Below are positions 17,985-27,400 of a DNA stretch of 64,000 nucleotides, in pieces. The position numbers and the translations under genes were made by a program. The notes under the pieces were generated by a model. That model saw nothing but the letters and a program-made list of their open reading frames with translations. It ran no database searches and was not told where the DNA came from. The first letter of the stretch is position 1. Each line of letters opens with the position of its first letter. The DNA comes from Parachryseolinea silvisoli (lineage in GTDB: Bacteria > Bacteroidota > Bacteroidia > Cytophagales > Cyclobacteriaceae): contig NZ_JAIOAO010000002.1 in NCBI RefSeq assembly GCF_021190955.1, positions 1 to 64,000 of the forward strand, given 5' to 3'.

Positions 17985-20900
17985 TCAATGAATGATGACA
18001 CGTTGTGTACGCACCTCATCTCCTATTTCCAATACGATAAAATATAAGCCCGCCGGTATTTGCTGCAGCGAGGCCGCATACTCGAAGTCGGTTGCGCTAT
18101 GTATCTCCTGATCTATTAGAGCTGCCCCGCCCGAGAAGCTCAGCATTCGCACCGTGCCGGAAGCCCCTTCATGGAATGTAGCCCGTATGGTAAACCCGCC
18201 GTTGCTTGGGTTCGGGAAGACTCTGAAATCCGATACGATGGAGGCCGGTCCGCGGCCGGATTCCACGGGACGTTCGCCCAGGACGGTGATCGTCTTGGTG
18301 TATTCGTCGATGCATTCACCCAGGCCTGTATGGAGGGTGACCGTAAAATCGCCCGATTCTTTGAACACAATCTCCGCATAATCTTCGTGCTCCACCAACA
18401 TGATCGCTTCGTCGGGCAGCGCCCACGAGATGCCTTCCGGTAGCGGCCAGCTCACGTCCACCACCACCACCGTATCACCGCGGTAAGCCTCTGCGGCCAT
18501 CAGGAAATCGGCTTGTAGCAGGTCGTTGGAAGTCTTCAGCGCAAAATTGTCTCCGCCAACGCAGCCTTTGGCTGTAATCACCTGCAGCGTATACACGGCG
18601 GGTTGCGACAGCACCACTTCGCGTTCGCTACTACTAAAGCCTTCTGACGAAGACCATGTATAGGTAGCATTATCTTCTTCTGCACGGATTGTCAGCTTCT
18701 GCCCCACGCAGATGGTACGGTCACCTCCTGCGTCTACGACAAACAGCGGTGGATCGGCTACCGTGATCGGCGTGCCCAAGAGACATCCGCGAGGATCCGT
18801 TACCGTTACATTGTATTCGCCAGCGCTCAGATCGCTCCGAAGCGTACCGGCTTCATCGTTATCCCATAGGTAGCGATAGCCGCCAGGGTTCCCACCCGAC
18901 GCTGCGATGGCAATACTTCCATTATCATCACCTACGCAAAATGGCTGGGTCACCGTATAATCCAGCGCCAGTTTTGCAGGAAACAGTACATCGTATATTT
19001 CCATGTTGCTGCAGCCGCGCGCATCACGCACTTCTACCCAGTGCTCGCCACCGGTTACATTCACGATGTCGGTGGTCGCTTCCTGGGTATCCCATAATAC
19101 CGTGTAGGGCGGCAGACCCTTGTCGATAGAAATGCTGATGGCCCCATCGTTGGTTTCATAGCAGGTAAGCTCTTTCAGCAGCGTATTGGTGATTTGCGGG
19201 CCGTCTGAGGCGTTGATAATAATCCTGACGTTTTTCTGACAGCCGTTGCCATCGGCAACGAAGGCTTTATACTGGCCATTTGCCAGCGAATCGGCCGTGG
19301 CGCCCTGCGCAATCTGTATGTTCTCGTTCTTCGTATTGTACCAGGTATATAGAAAATTCCCTACACCACCTTCGGCCGCCACTTCGGCCGAGCCATTGGC
19401 TTTTCCACACGAGGTATCGACCTTCCCTTTCGCCAACAGTGTTATGTCCCCAGGTTGCGTAAGTTTAGCCGGCACCGATGTTGTACAGCCGTTGGCGTCG
19501 CGCATTTGTACGGTATACTCAGCCGCCTTGAGGCCGCCCACTACCGGACCAGTAGCCCAGTTTGTATTGTCCACAGAATATTCATAGTCGCCCACGCCAC
19601 CTTTCGGCGTCAGCTCTATCGCACCGGTGGTGCCGTTATAGCATAGGACGTTGGTCAGCGTTTTGACTGCCACGCTTACAGCGGCGGGCTCGATTACCTG
19701 TAGGCCAGTGGCCTCCACGGTACAGCGGTGTTTGTCGGTCACCAACACCGAATACGTGCCGGGCGACAGGTTGTTGATATTTTGTGTGGTCGCTGTGTTA
19801 GACCATGCGTAGACAAAAGGCCCTGTGCCACCGTTTACCGTAAGCGCGATGGCCCCGTCGGTTGAGCCGGCACAGTTCACGCCGGCGCCGTTGTATTCGG
19901 TAATAACCGGCACCAGCGCCAGCTTACCAGGCTCCCGCAGAGGGTTTTCGAAAGTTTTAAAACATCCTTTGATATCTGTGATCGTCACGGAATACATGCC
20001 GTCTCCTTTACCACTAATATCTTCCGTCGTTTCACCCGATGACCATAAAAATGTCAAGGTACCGGTACCCCCACCGGGTGTGAGGTTTAATGCGCCGTCG
20101 GCGTCACCGTTGCAGCTGATGGGCTTCGCTACCTGGATAGGACCGGTAATCACCGGGCGTATATTTACAAACACCGGTTTGGGCACCACACAAGCGTTGG
20201 CATCGCGTGTATAGGCAGTATAGCTTTTAGATCCCAGAAGACCGTCGAACACCACGGGGTCCGATGCTACCTGCGGCTTGTAGACTACGCCGTCGATAGA
20301 ATACTCCAGCGCTCCAGTTCCGCCAGAAGACGGCGCAAGCGAGATCACCCCATCTATCTTTTCTGTACAGCTTTGGTCTGTTACCGTCGTCGTACCGAAC
20401 ACAATGGCCGGACGCTGCGTGATCTCCACCGATGGTGTCTGCGGCACCTTGCAACCATTGGCATCCTGGATGGTCACGGTATAGGTACCGGCCGTAAGTC
20501 CTCCGATTGCATTGTTGGTGCTATAGCTCACGTCGTTAACAGAATACTGAAGCGGCGCTACACCGCCCCTGGCATTCTTCACCGTCAGCACACCTGTTGC
20601 CTTACCGTTGCACAGCACGTGGGTAGGGTCAATGGACCCGGCCTCGATCTTTGCCGGCTGGGCTAACGTAATGGGGGCCACCGATGTACTACAATTCAGA
20701 TTATCCCGTACCACAAACGTATACGCCTGCGTAGCGATCAACCCTTGAAATACAGGTTCCGTAGCCGTACCGCCTGACGGCGTAACAGCGTTGCCATTGA
20801 GCGTATAGGTTAATGGCAGCGCTACGTTGGCTACCTGCAGGGTCACCTCGCCGTTGGCACGCCCGAAGCAAGTTACATCCTTATAACCGTCTACTGCAGC

Positions 20901-22319
20901 CGAGACAGGGTCCGGAGGCTGGGTAAGGGCAATGCCCGTGATCGGGTTGTCTGTGGTACATCCGTTTGCGTCTTTCACCGACACGGTATACGACGTTGCC
21001 ATCAATGTGGTAAATGTATACGGCGAAGCGGTGGGTGTACCGGCCGCACTGTTGATGGTAAAGGTATAGGGCGCCTGGCCATTGGTGGTGGTAACCGTAA
21101 TGGCGCCGTTATTGCCGCCATAGCAGTTGATGTGATATCCCCTTACAGAGAGCGGGTTCGGATAAGCGCTGGCGGTAAACGGATCGGGCGGAGGGACCGT
21201 AACGTACCCGGTATAGTAACAGGGATTACCACCACCCTGATTTTCGACGATAACCTGGTAAAAACCAGCGCTCAACCCGGCAATGGTTTTGGCTTCCCCT
21301 GCACCGGTTGGGTTGGTCACAGACGTACCCGGACAATACTCGACATTATCAACTTTGATCCGCGGCGCGGCGCATGTAACACCCGCAGCAGGATCATAGC
21401 GTACAAGCGGAACAATGGAATAATTATAGGAACCGGTGCCGCCGGTTACCGCAGGAACGGTGATCGCGCCAGTATTGGGCAGCGCGCTGCAAAAGGGTTT
21501 GATCGGTACCAACGCACCGTTTACTACGGGACCTCCCGGGTAAATAGTATACGGCGCCGACCAGGCACTGGGCAATCCATCATAGTAAAAATCGCCACCA
21601 CAACCAAGCGTTTCCCCCGACAACCTTGCGCGGAAAACAACCTGTTTATTGACATATAAATCTGCATTGGCTCCTAGTGCCTGCTTCATATTAACAATAA
21701 AATCACCCTGATATGTTACTGGGGGGTCTTGCCAGCGTAAAAACATAGAGCCAATGTTGCGAATGTTGGAAATTCCTGTGGCCGGATCATAAATAGCAGC
21801 ATCCAAATAATACGAACCGCTTCCCCCGATCCTCACCGGACACACAATGTCCTGGTCCAGGCATTGCGGCGTGTTTGAAAATACCGGCTGCGAGAGCTCC
21901 ATGGGAGTCATGCGAACCTCACAAAACATCCCTTGCCCCGTATTGACACCTTGATCATAGTTAGTCTGTCCACCACATCCTACCGTATTCGGCAGGGTGA
22001 CATTTACCGTGTATTGTCTGGTACCGCCCTGACCGCCTGTGCACGTATATTTCCCACTCCAGATTATCGTTGCCGTATTCGGCAGTGGACCTGGTATATT
22101 TTCAAAGTAAGTCATGGTATTATATGCAGGGCCTTCAGGCATGCTGTAGGTAACACCACCAATGATAATCTTTGTCCCCTGTAGCGTGAGAGCACCGCAC
22201 CAATAGCTGTTGCCGGAAATTCGGACGCCAACTTTGTACTTGATGACGTGGGGCGTGGTCTGCGAAAACGCCGTACCGAACAAAAGCAGCAGGAAGACAA
22301 CGAATAAGTAGCGTTTCAT
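17985..22319 (-). CDS. SprB-repeat surface protein with T9SS type A sorting domain (copy 2)
   Basis: A 1,444-residue paralog of the protein at 13599-17936 with the same domain order: signal peptide (MKRYLFVVFLLLLFGTAFSQ), unique N-terminal domain, SprB repeats from about 396, Ig/PKD-like region and T9SS sorting domain ending TQRVIIH. I chose ATG at 22319; an upstream frame from 22376 adds 19 basic residues before the signal. The central and C-terminal repeats are almost identical to copy 1, while the first 350 residues have drifted. That pattern suggests tandem duplication followed by gene conversion or selection for different N-terminal heads. It starts 10 bases after the fibronectin III gene. 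Confidence 0.88.
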   Translation of the reverse strand: MKRYLFVVFLLLLFGTAFSQTTPHVIKYKVGVRISGNSYWCGALTLQGTKIIIGGVTYSMPEGPAYNTMTYFENIPGPLPNTATIIWSGKYTCTGGQGGTRQYTVNVTLPNTVGCGGQTNYDQGVNTGQGMFCEVRMTPMELSQPVFSNTPQCLDQDIVCPVRIGGSGSYYLDAAIYDPATGISNIRNIGSMFLRWQDPPVTYQGDFIVNMKQALGANADLYVNKQVVFRARLSGETLGCGGDFYYDGLPSAWSAPYTIYPGGPVVNGALVPIKPFCSALPNTGAITVPAVTGGTGSYNYSIVPLVRYDPAAGVTCAAPRIKVDNVEYCPGTSVTNPTGAGEAKTIAGLSAGFYQVIVENQGGGNPCYYTGYVTVPPPDPFTASAYPNPLSVRGYHINCYGGNNGAITVTTTNGQAPYTFTINSAAGTPTASPYTFTTLMATSYTVSVKDANGCTTDNPITGIALTQPPDPVSAAVDGYKDVTCFGRANGEVTLQVANVALPLTYTLNGNAVTPSGGTATEPVFQGLIATQAYTFVVRDNLNCSTSVAPITLAQPAKIEAGSIDPTHVLCNGKATGVLTVKNARGGVAPLQYSVNDVSYSTNNAIGGLTAGTYTVTIQDANGCKVPQTPSVEITQRPAIVFGTTTVTDQSCTEKIDGVISLAPSSGGTGALEYSIDGVVYKPQVASDPVVFDGLLGSKSYTAYTRDANACVVPKPVFVNIRPVITGPIQVAKPISCNGDADGALNLTPGGGTGTLTFLWSSGETTEDISGKGDGMYSVTITDIKGCFKTFENPLREPGKLALVPVITEYNGAGVNCAGSTDGAIALTVNGGTGPFVYAWSNTATTQNINNLSPGTYSVLVTDKHRCTVEATGLQVIEPAAVSVAVKTLTNVLCYNGTTGAIELTPKGGVGDYEYSVDNTNWATGPVVGGLKAAEYTVQMRDANGCTTSVPAKLTQPGDITLLAKGKVDTSCGKANGSAEVAAEGGVGNFLYTWYNTKNENIQIAQGATADSLANGQYKAFVADGNGCQKNVRIIINASDGPQITNTLLKELTCYETNDGAISISIDKGLPPYTVLWDTQEATTDIVNVTGGEHWVEVRDARGCSNMEIYDVLFPAKLALDYTVTQPFCVGDDNGSIAIAASGGNPGGYRYLWDNDEAGTLRSDLSAGEYNVTVTDPRGCLLGTPITVADPPLFVVDAGGDRTICVGQKLTIRAEEDNATYTWSSSEGFSSSEREVVLSQPAVYTLQVITAKGCVGGDNFALKTSNDLLQADFLMAAEAYRGDTVVVVDVSWPLPEGISWALPDEAIMLVEHEDYAEIVFKESGDFTVTLHTGLGECIDEYTKTITVLGERPVESGRGPASIVSDFRVFPNPSNGGFTIRATFHEGASGTVRMLSFSGGAALIDQEIHSATDFEYAASLQQIPAGLYFIVLEIGDEVRTQRVIIH

Positions 22320-22329
22320 AACTTTGCCA

Positions 22330-24414
22330 TTAATACTGAACAACCACTTCCGAGCTAAACGGCGTTTCCGTCCCATCTTTAAAAATCACTTTGATCCGAT
22401 AGGTATAGGAAGAGTTGTTATTCACCGAGCTATCCGCGAACCCACGCACCGACGCTCCCAGGCTCTTGAACAGCGTCAGCCCTTCGCCGCCCTGGCTTTT
22501 ATACACATAAAACTTCTCGACATCGTTCCAGCCCGGATAATCCCAGGCAAGTCGGATGTTCTTCGCTGTGCGGTCGGCCAGGGCCGTCAGCGAGTTGATC
22601 GGAACACGGTCATTCTTGCGAAGCGCGACAAGCCGTGCTTCCGGCGAAGGAACCGACGTGTTGCCGGCGTCATCTACCGCCACCAGCTTATAAGTATAGC
22701 TGGCTTTATAGGTTACACGGGTGTCCGTGTAGGACACAGAGTCTTTCGGAACCTCCGCATAGGACGTCCAGGCGCCAACGCCTTCCCGGCGGTATAAGAT
22801 CACTTTTACAGCATCGGTGCTGCTGCTCTTTTTCCAGTTGAGTTTTACACCCAGCGCCGTATTCTGCACCGATGCAAAAACCGGCGGCACCGGAGGTACG
22901 ACGTCGGGCCGTGTAAGCTGCAGCACAGTCGAGAAGGCCGACTCATTAAAGCGTGTATCGACCGCGGTTATTTTGTAGTAGATATACTCATCGAGCGCCT
23001 TCAAATTGATCGAGTCAATAAACGCTGTCTTTTTCAGAAATGTCTTCGTGACCTGCGAAAACTCGTCGTTGCGGAAGTTGGCTTTATAGACACGATATCC
23101 CAGCAGATCAGGTTCGTTGTTAGCGCTCCACTGCAGACGCACTACGCCTAGGGAGTCGACCGTACCCTTCGGCGGCGCAGGCATCGCCGGCGGAATGCTG
23201 TCGATCAGCTGTACCAGCACCGGGAAGGAGTGGATCTGATCTTTTTGTTTCGTCTCGGCGGTAACACGGTAGTAGGCTGTGGCGCGGGGCGACAGGTCGG
23301 TATACCCCGACACCGGTGGCTTGAGCTGATCTTTGACCACCTGGTAGGGGCCGTCTACGGCATTTGCCCGCCATACGCTATAGTGCGAAATGCTATGCAG
23401 GTTTTCTTCGGGCGTGGCCTTCCACTCCAGCTTTACCTGCTTGTTGTCGATCACTTCGCTTTTGGTGATTTGCACCTGTACGGTATACCGGCTCACGCCC
23501 ATGCCCGACACCGACTCCGAGGGCGGTCCCAACTCGCCGAAAGGCGTACGCCCCCGCACACGGTATGTATAGATCTTGTCGTTCTCCGCGAGTGAGTCGA
23601 CTTTGTACGCGATCGGAACGGACTTATTTCCAGGCTCGGTCATCACAAACGGCAGCTTGTTCACCGGTTGAAAGGTTCTGCCGCCATCCGTGGACTTCTC
23701 CAGAATATAGCTGTTGTAGATCCGTTCGTGATAATGAATATCCCAGGTAAGGGCAGCCGCCCGATCCTTAAATTCTGCTTTCAGGTCTAGTGGCTGCGGC
23801 AACACTTCACGGTCATCCGAGCCGATGTATACAAACCCGGTATCGATCTTAATTGGCAACGCAGTGGCTGGAAAAATTCGGTACAGGTATTTTTCACCAG
23901 GCTTTACGGTCTTGTCTTCCCACGCCAGGCCTGCCGCTTTGGCCACACTGAAAGATTGGTCGGCAGCAAAGAGCAGGAATGAAAAACGAAGCTCCATCTG
24001 CCGGCTCAGGTTCATGGTTTCAAGTACGCTTCGGTTGGGATTACGCGTCAGATCAAAATCCTCGCCATAGAGGGCTTGCGCAGCAATAGCGTGATAGTCG
24101 CTGCTATCAACCAGTGTCTGCCAGGTTTTGGCAGGCGCCGGCAGCCACGGCCCCGGGGTAAGCATCACCTTTTCCGGCATCGGCAGCACACGACCGTCGC
24201 GGATTACGGTTACACGCTGCACCTTCACACCACGCTTGCGCAGGTATTCCCACGCCATGTCGTTGTCAGGCGCCCAGCGTAGCAATATTCGCTTTTCCTG
24301 TGCCCGGCCCAGCACCTTGATCGACGCCGGGCGGCTCTGCCCCCAGGCGGTAGTATGCAGGCCTGCCAGCAACAACACGATAGCAATCGGCAAAAAATGT
24401 TTCATGGAGGGCAT
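22330..24414 (-). CDS. Secreted fibronectin type III multidomain protein
   Basis: A 694-residue protein with a signal peptide (ends TTAWGQ) and about five fibronectin III-like domains. Their core strands are visible as AALTWDIHYH, VKLEWKATPEENL, VRLQWSANNEPDLLGYRVYK, VKLNWKKSSSTDAV and IRLAWDYPGWNDVEKFYVYK. There is no T9SS sorting domain: the C terminus ends SSEVVVQY. The start ATG at 24414 overlaps the stop of the upstream 1.54-kilo-residue gene (TGATG); MKHFLP at 24405 is an alternative. It is likely periplasmic or surface-associated and may scaffold its operon partners. Confidence 0.8.
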   Translation of the reverse strand: MPSMKHFLPIAIVLLLAGLHTTAWGQSRPASIKVLGRAQEKRILLRWAPDNDMAWEYLRKRGVKVQRVTVIRDGRVLPMPEKVMLTPGPWLPAPAKTWQTLVDSSDYHAIAAQALYGEDFDLTRNPNRSVLETMNLSRQMELRFSFLLFAADQSFSVAKAAGLAWEDKTVKPGEKYLYRIFPATALPIKIDTGFVYIGSDDREVLPQPLDLKAEFKDRAAALTWDIHYHERIYNSYILEKSTDGGRTFQPVNKLPFVMTEPGNKSVPIAYKVDSLAENDKIYTYRVRGRTPFGELGPPSESVSGMGVSRYTVQVQITKSEVIDNKQVKLEWKATPEENLHSISHYSVWRANAVDGPYQVVKDQLKPPVSGYTDLSPRATAYYRVTAETKQKDQIHSFPVLVQLIDSIPPAMPAPPKGTVDSLGVVRLQWSANNEPDLLGYRVYKANFRNDEFSQVTKTFLKKTAFIDSINLKALDEYIYYKITAVDTRFNESAFSTVLQLTRPDVVPPVPPVFASVQNTALGVKLNWKKSSSTDAVKVILYRREGVGAWTSYAEVPKDSVSYTDTRVTYKASYTYKLVAVDDAGNTSVPSPEARLVALRKNDRVPINSLTALADRTAKNIRLAWDYPGWNDVEKFYVYKSQGGEGLTLFKSLGASVRGFADSSVNNNSSYTYRIKVIFKDGTETPFSSEVVVQY

Positions 24415-27400
24415 CACGGTTTAACAGTATTGATGATTTGAATTTCCTGCTGAGAAGTCTCGATATCCTTACCCGGCAGCACATAGCTTACCTTCACCCG
24501 GTAGTTGCCTTCGGCAATGGGAGAGAAAGACGACGTGAGGTAAGACACCACGCCCGGGTTAGGCGAACCGGCACTGATGTACTTGTTCACCAGCTTGGAC
24601 TGGATATCCCGGAAATCGTATTCGATGTAGTGCATGATGTCATACACAAAAGCTGCTTCGTTTGTAGCAAAGGAGAATCCGTTGGCTTCGGCGACCTGGT
24701 CGGTCATCGAAATGTTAGACGGGTATTGACGAATGTAGGTCGCGTTGCGTACCGGCGGCACACCCATGGCTTGCGGTGTACGCCACGTAATAACGCCACT
24801 CGCATCCAGCGGGTACTCGCGGTAAATTTCCGGTACAACAACATTCTCGAAGAAGGTATTGCCGGCAAGAACTGCCTCAAACCGCACAGTCGGCGAAATG
24901 TTACCCTTTCCAAAAATCTCCGACTCGCTAAACATCTCAGCGCCATTCAACGTCACACCCAGTTCATGTACGGCATTGCGGATCGGACGGCGCCAGGCGG
25001 CCGACTGATTCATTGCGGCAACCTTCGCTGTAAATGTGGGGTACTGGCTGCTCCGCACATAGCTTTGATAGATGGTCTTCTCTTCCAGCATTTCCATCGT
25101 ACCGGTTGCCTGTTTGGAAGCGATCTCGATGTCGAGCGATTGTCCTTCCGACTGTACCTTGTCGGTCTTGGCAGTGACGTTCTGATCGATGGCCTTTTGT
25201 TTTTCGGCCGGTATATTTACCAGCTCCATCTGATACATCTGACCGGTGCGCAGGCCGGCGGGCAGGTCGAAGCTCACTTCGCTGTTGCCATACTGCACAT
25301 CGAAGTATGCCTGGCTGTCGTCGGTTCCTACAAAGCGTCCTTTTTGAATAAAGCGTTTATCCTCGCCGAACAAGTACGGTTGGCCCTGCTTCAGCTTGAT
25401 ATATCCCTTGTTGTATTCCTGCGCATAGAAGTTCACCTGGTTTATCTCCGGATAGCTATACGCCACGTTGCTCTGCGGGATGTAGTCGGGCGCTTCACCG
25501 CTGGTAAAGCTGATGCTTTCGGTTTGGATAACCTTTTTGCCATCGACAATGACCGGGCGCCAGTTGCCAAGCATAAATTCTTCGAAGCTGATCTGTACTT
25601 CGGCCTTCAGCTCTTTCTTCGACGGGAAGATATCCGTCGGGCGGAAGGCTACCACGTCGAGGGCATCGTTCCACTCCAGGGTGGCGGGCAGCTCGCGCGC
25701 GCCATCTTTCACACGGAAATATTCCAGCTTCACGCGGAAAGTCTTCGGCTGCTCGTCCAGGTCCACCAGGCCGAACTCTCTACCTACGGCAAAGTTGAAC
25801 AGGGTCTGCGGTGTCGTGAATACATCCACGTCAGAGGTGCCGTTGTCCGGCGTCAGCTGTGCAATGACCTCCAGGTCTTCCACCACACTGCCTCCGCGCT
25901 CGATCTCGCACTTGTCACCCAGGGTGACCTGGAACTTGCAATCGCCTTTCACCAATCCTCCCAGCACGCTGAAGTGGCCGCCGACCGTCCCCTGCATCCA
26001 GATGGGGTTCGGCAGCTGCGCCTGTAGTAACACGGCCGCACCGATGCTCAGGATGCTGATGTTTCGTTTCATACCAAACACCTTCACCCGTATACCCACG
26101 TCGCCGTCGAAATACGCATAGACCTGGCCGTTGGCATACCAACCGTTTATACCGAGGGGGCCGGAGCCTTTACAGCTTACATTGCCATAGTCTTTCAGCA
26201 TTATATCGAAGCCGAGGCCGGCTTCAAAGCGGGCGTAGAACATGAGGAAGCTCAGATCGCCGGTATTGATGGCCAGGCCCGCACCGAATGCAAAGCCGGC
26301 ACCGGTTCCCAGGGCGTTGAGGTCTTTCATGTAGTCATAATCGCCACCGCCCAGGATGCGCGTCACCGCTTCCGGCGGCGGCGGGCTGCCGAGGATTTTT
26401 GTGCCTACCATGAAGTAACTTGTCGCCGTGGCGCGAATCGGACCAACGCCCAGACTGATGCCGCAACGATCGTCCGGCGTACCGACATATACATACCATT
26501 CCGACGGAGCAAAGTGTAATACCGACCAGCCGGCACGACCGTTCGGACCTACACCTTTAATAATACCGCCGGCTACATTGATAAACACCTCGAAGTTTCC
26601 GTGCAACACGCGATTCTCGAAGTCGTAGTCGATCATGACCTTCGCCGAGATCTGACCCTTCTGCCCGGCTTTGTCGCCCACCTCACCAAAGATCTCGGTC
26701 ATCGAGTTTTCGCTGCCGGCGCTTTTCACCAGCCCCATGGTCTTGTCGGCCATCGTGCTTTCCAGTTTTTTTACTACGCCGGTCATCTTGCTGGTAGCAG
26801 CCTTTAGCTTGTCCAGGTTTACGTCCAGCCCGGGCGTTACCAGGTAGCCGTTGCCACCAAAGGCAATGTGCCGCACACCGCCGGTCTTAAAGAAGGATAT
26901 TTCAAACGTCACGTCGGCGTTGAAGGCCTCGGGTTTCGGATACGAGCCGATGCTTACAATGGCCTTGAGACCAAGACCCGCTTTGGTGTCGGGTACATAG
27001 ACCACACCCGAAGCTGTTCTACCCAGATCGCTGCCCACGCCCTGGTTGTCCATCTTCATGGCGTAGTAAGCGCCACCGCCGAAACCGTAGATGCCCACGC
27101 CAGCGAATATGGGTATACCTGTCGGGAAGTTGACCATCGCGTCGGCATACCAGTAACGCATCCGGTTGACGTTACCGAAGATCGCCGTGGCCGTTACCTT
27201 CAGTCCCGGTGTGAACTCGGCCTTGACATTGCCATTAAAACCGTCTCCATACATCACGTCGTTGCGGTAAAAGATCAGGTGGCCGTTGATCTTGAAGGCG
27301 CCGCCGTCGATGTCGACGTTGATCTCATTTACTTGTATCGTCTTGAACTTCCACCGCTGCAGCCCCTGGCCTTTATCGAGGTTGCCCACCAGGGTCAGCC

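Noticed and set aside
24438-26027. A 529-residue open frame on the plus strand inside the 1,541-residue gene
   Set aside because: It is antisense to a gene with a clear signal peptide and operon coupling; its composition (His, Arg, Val rich) is that of a reverse-frame shadow, and no domain is recognisable.
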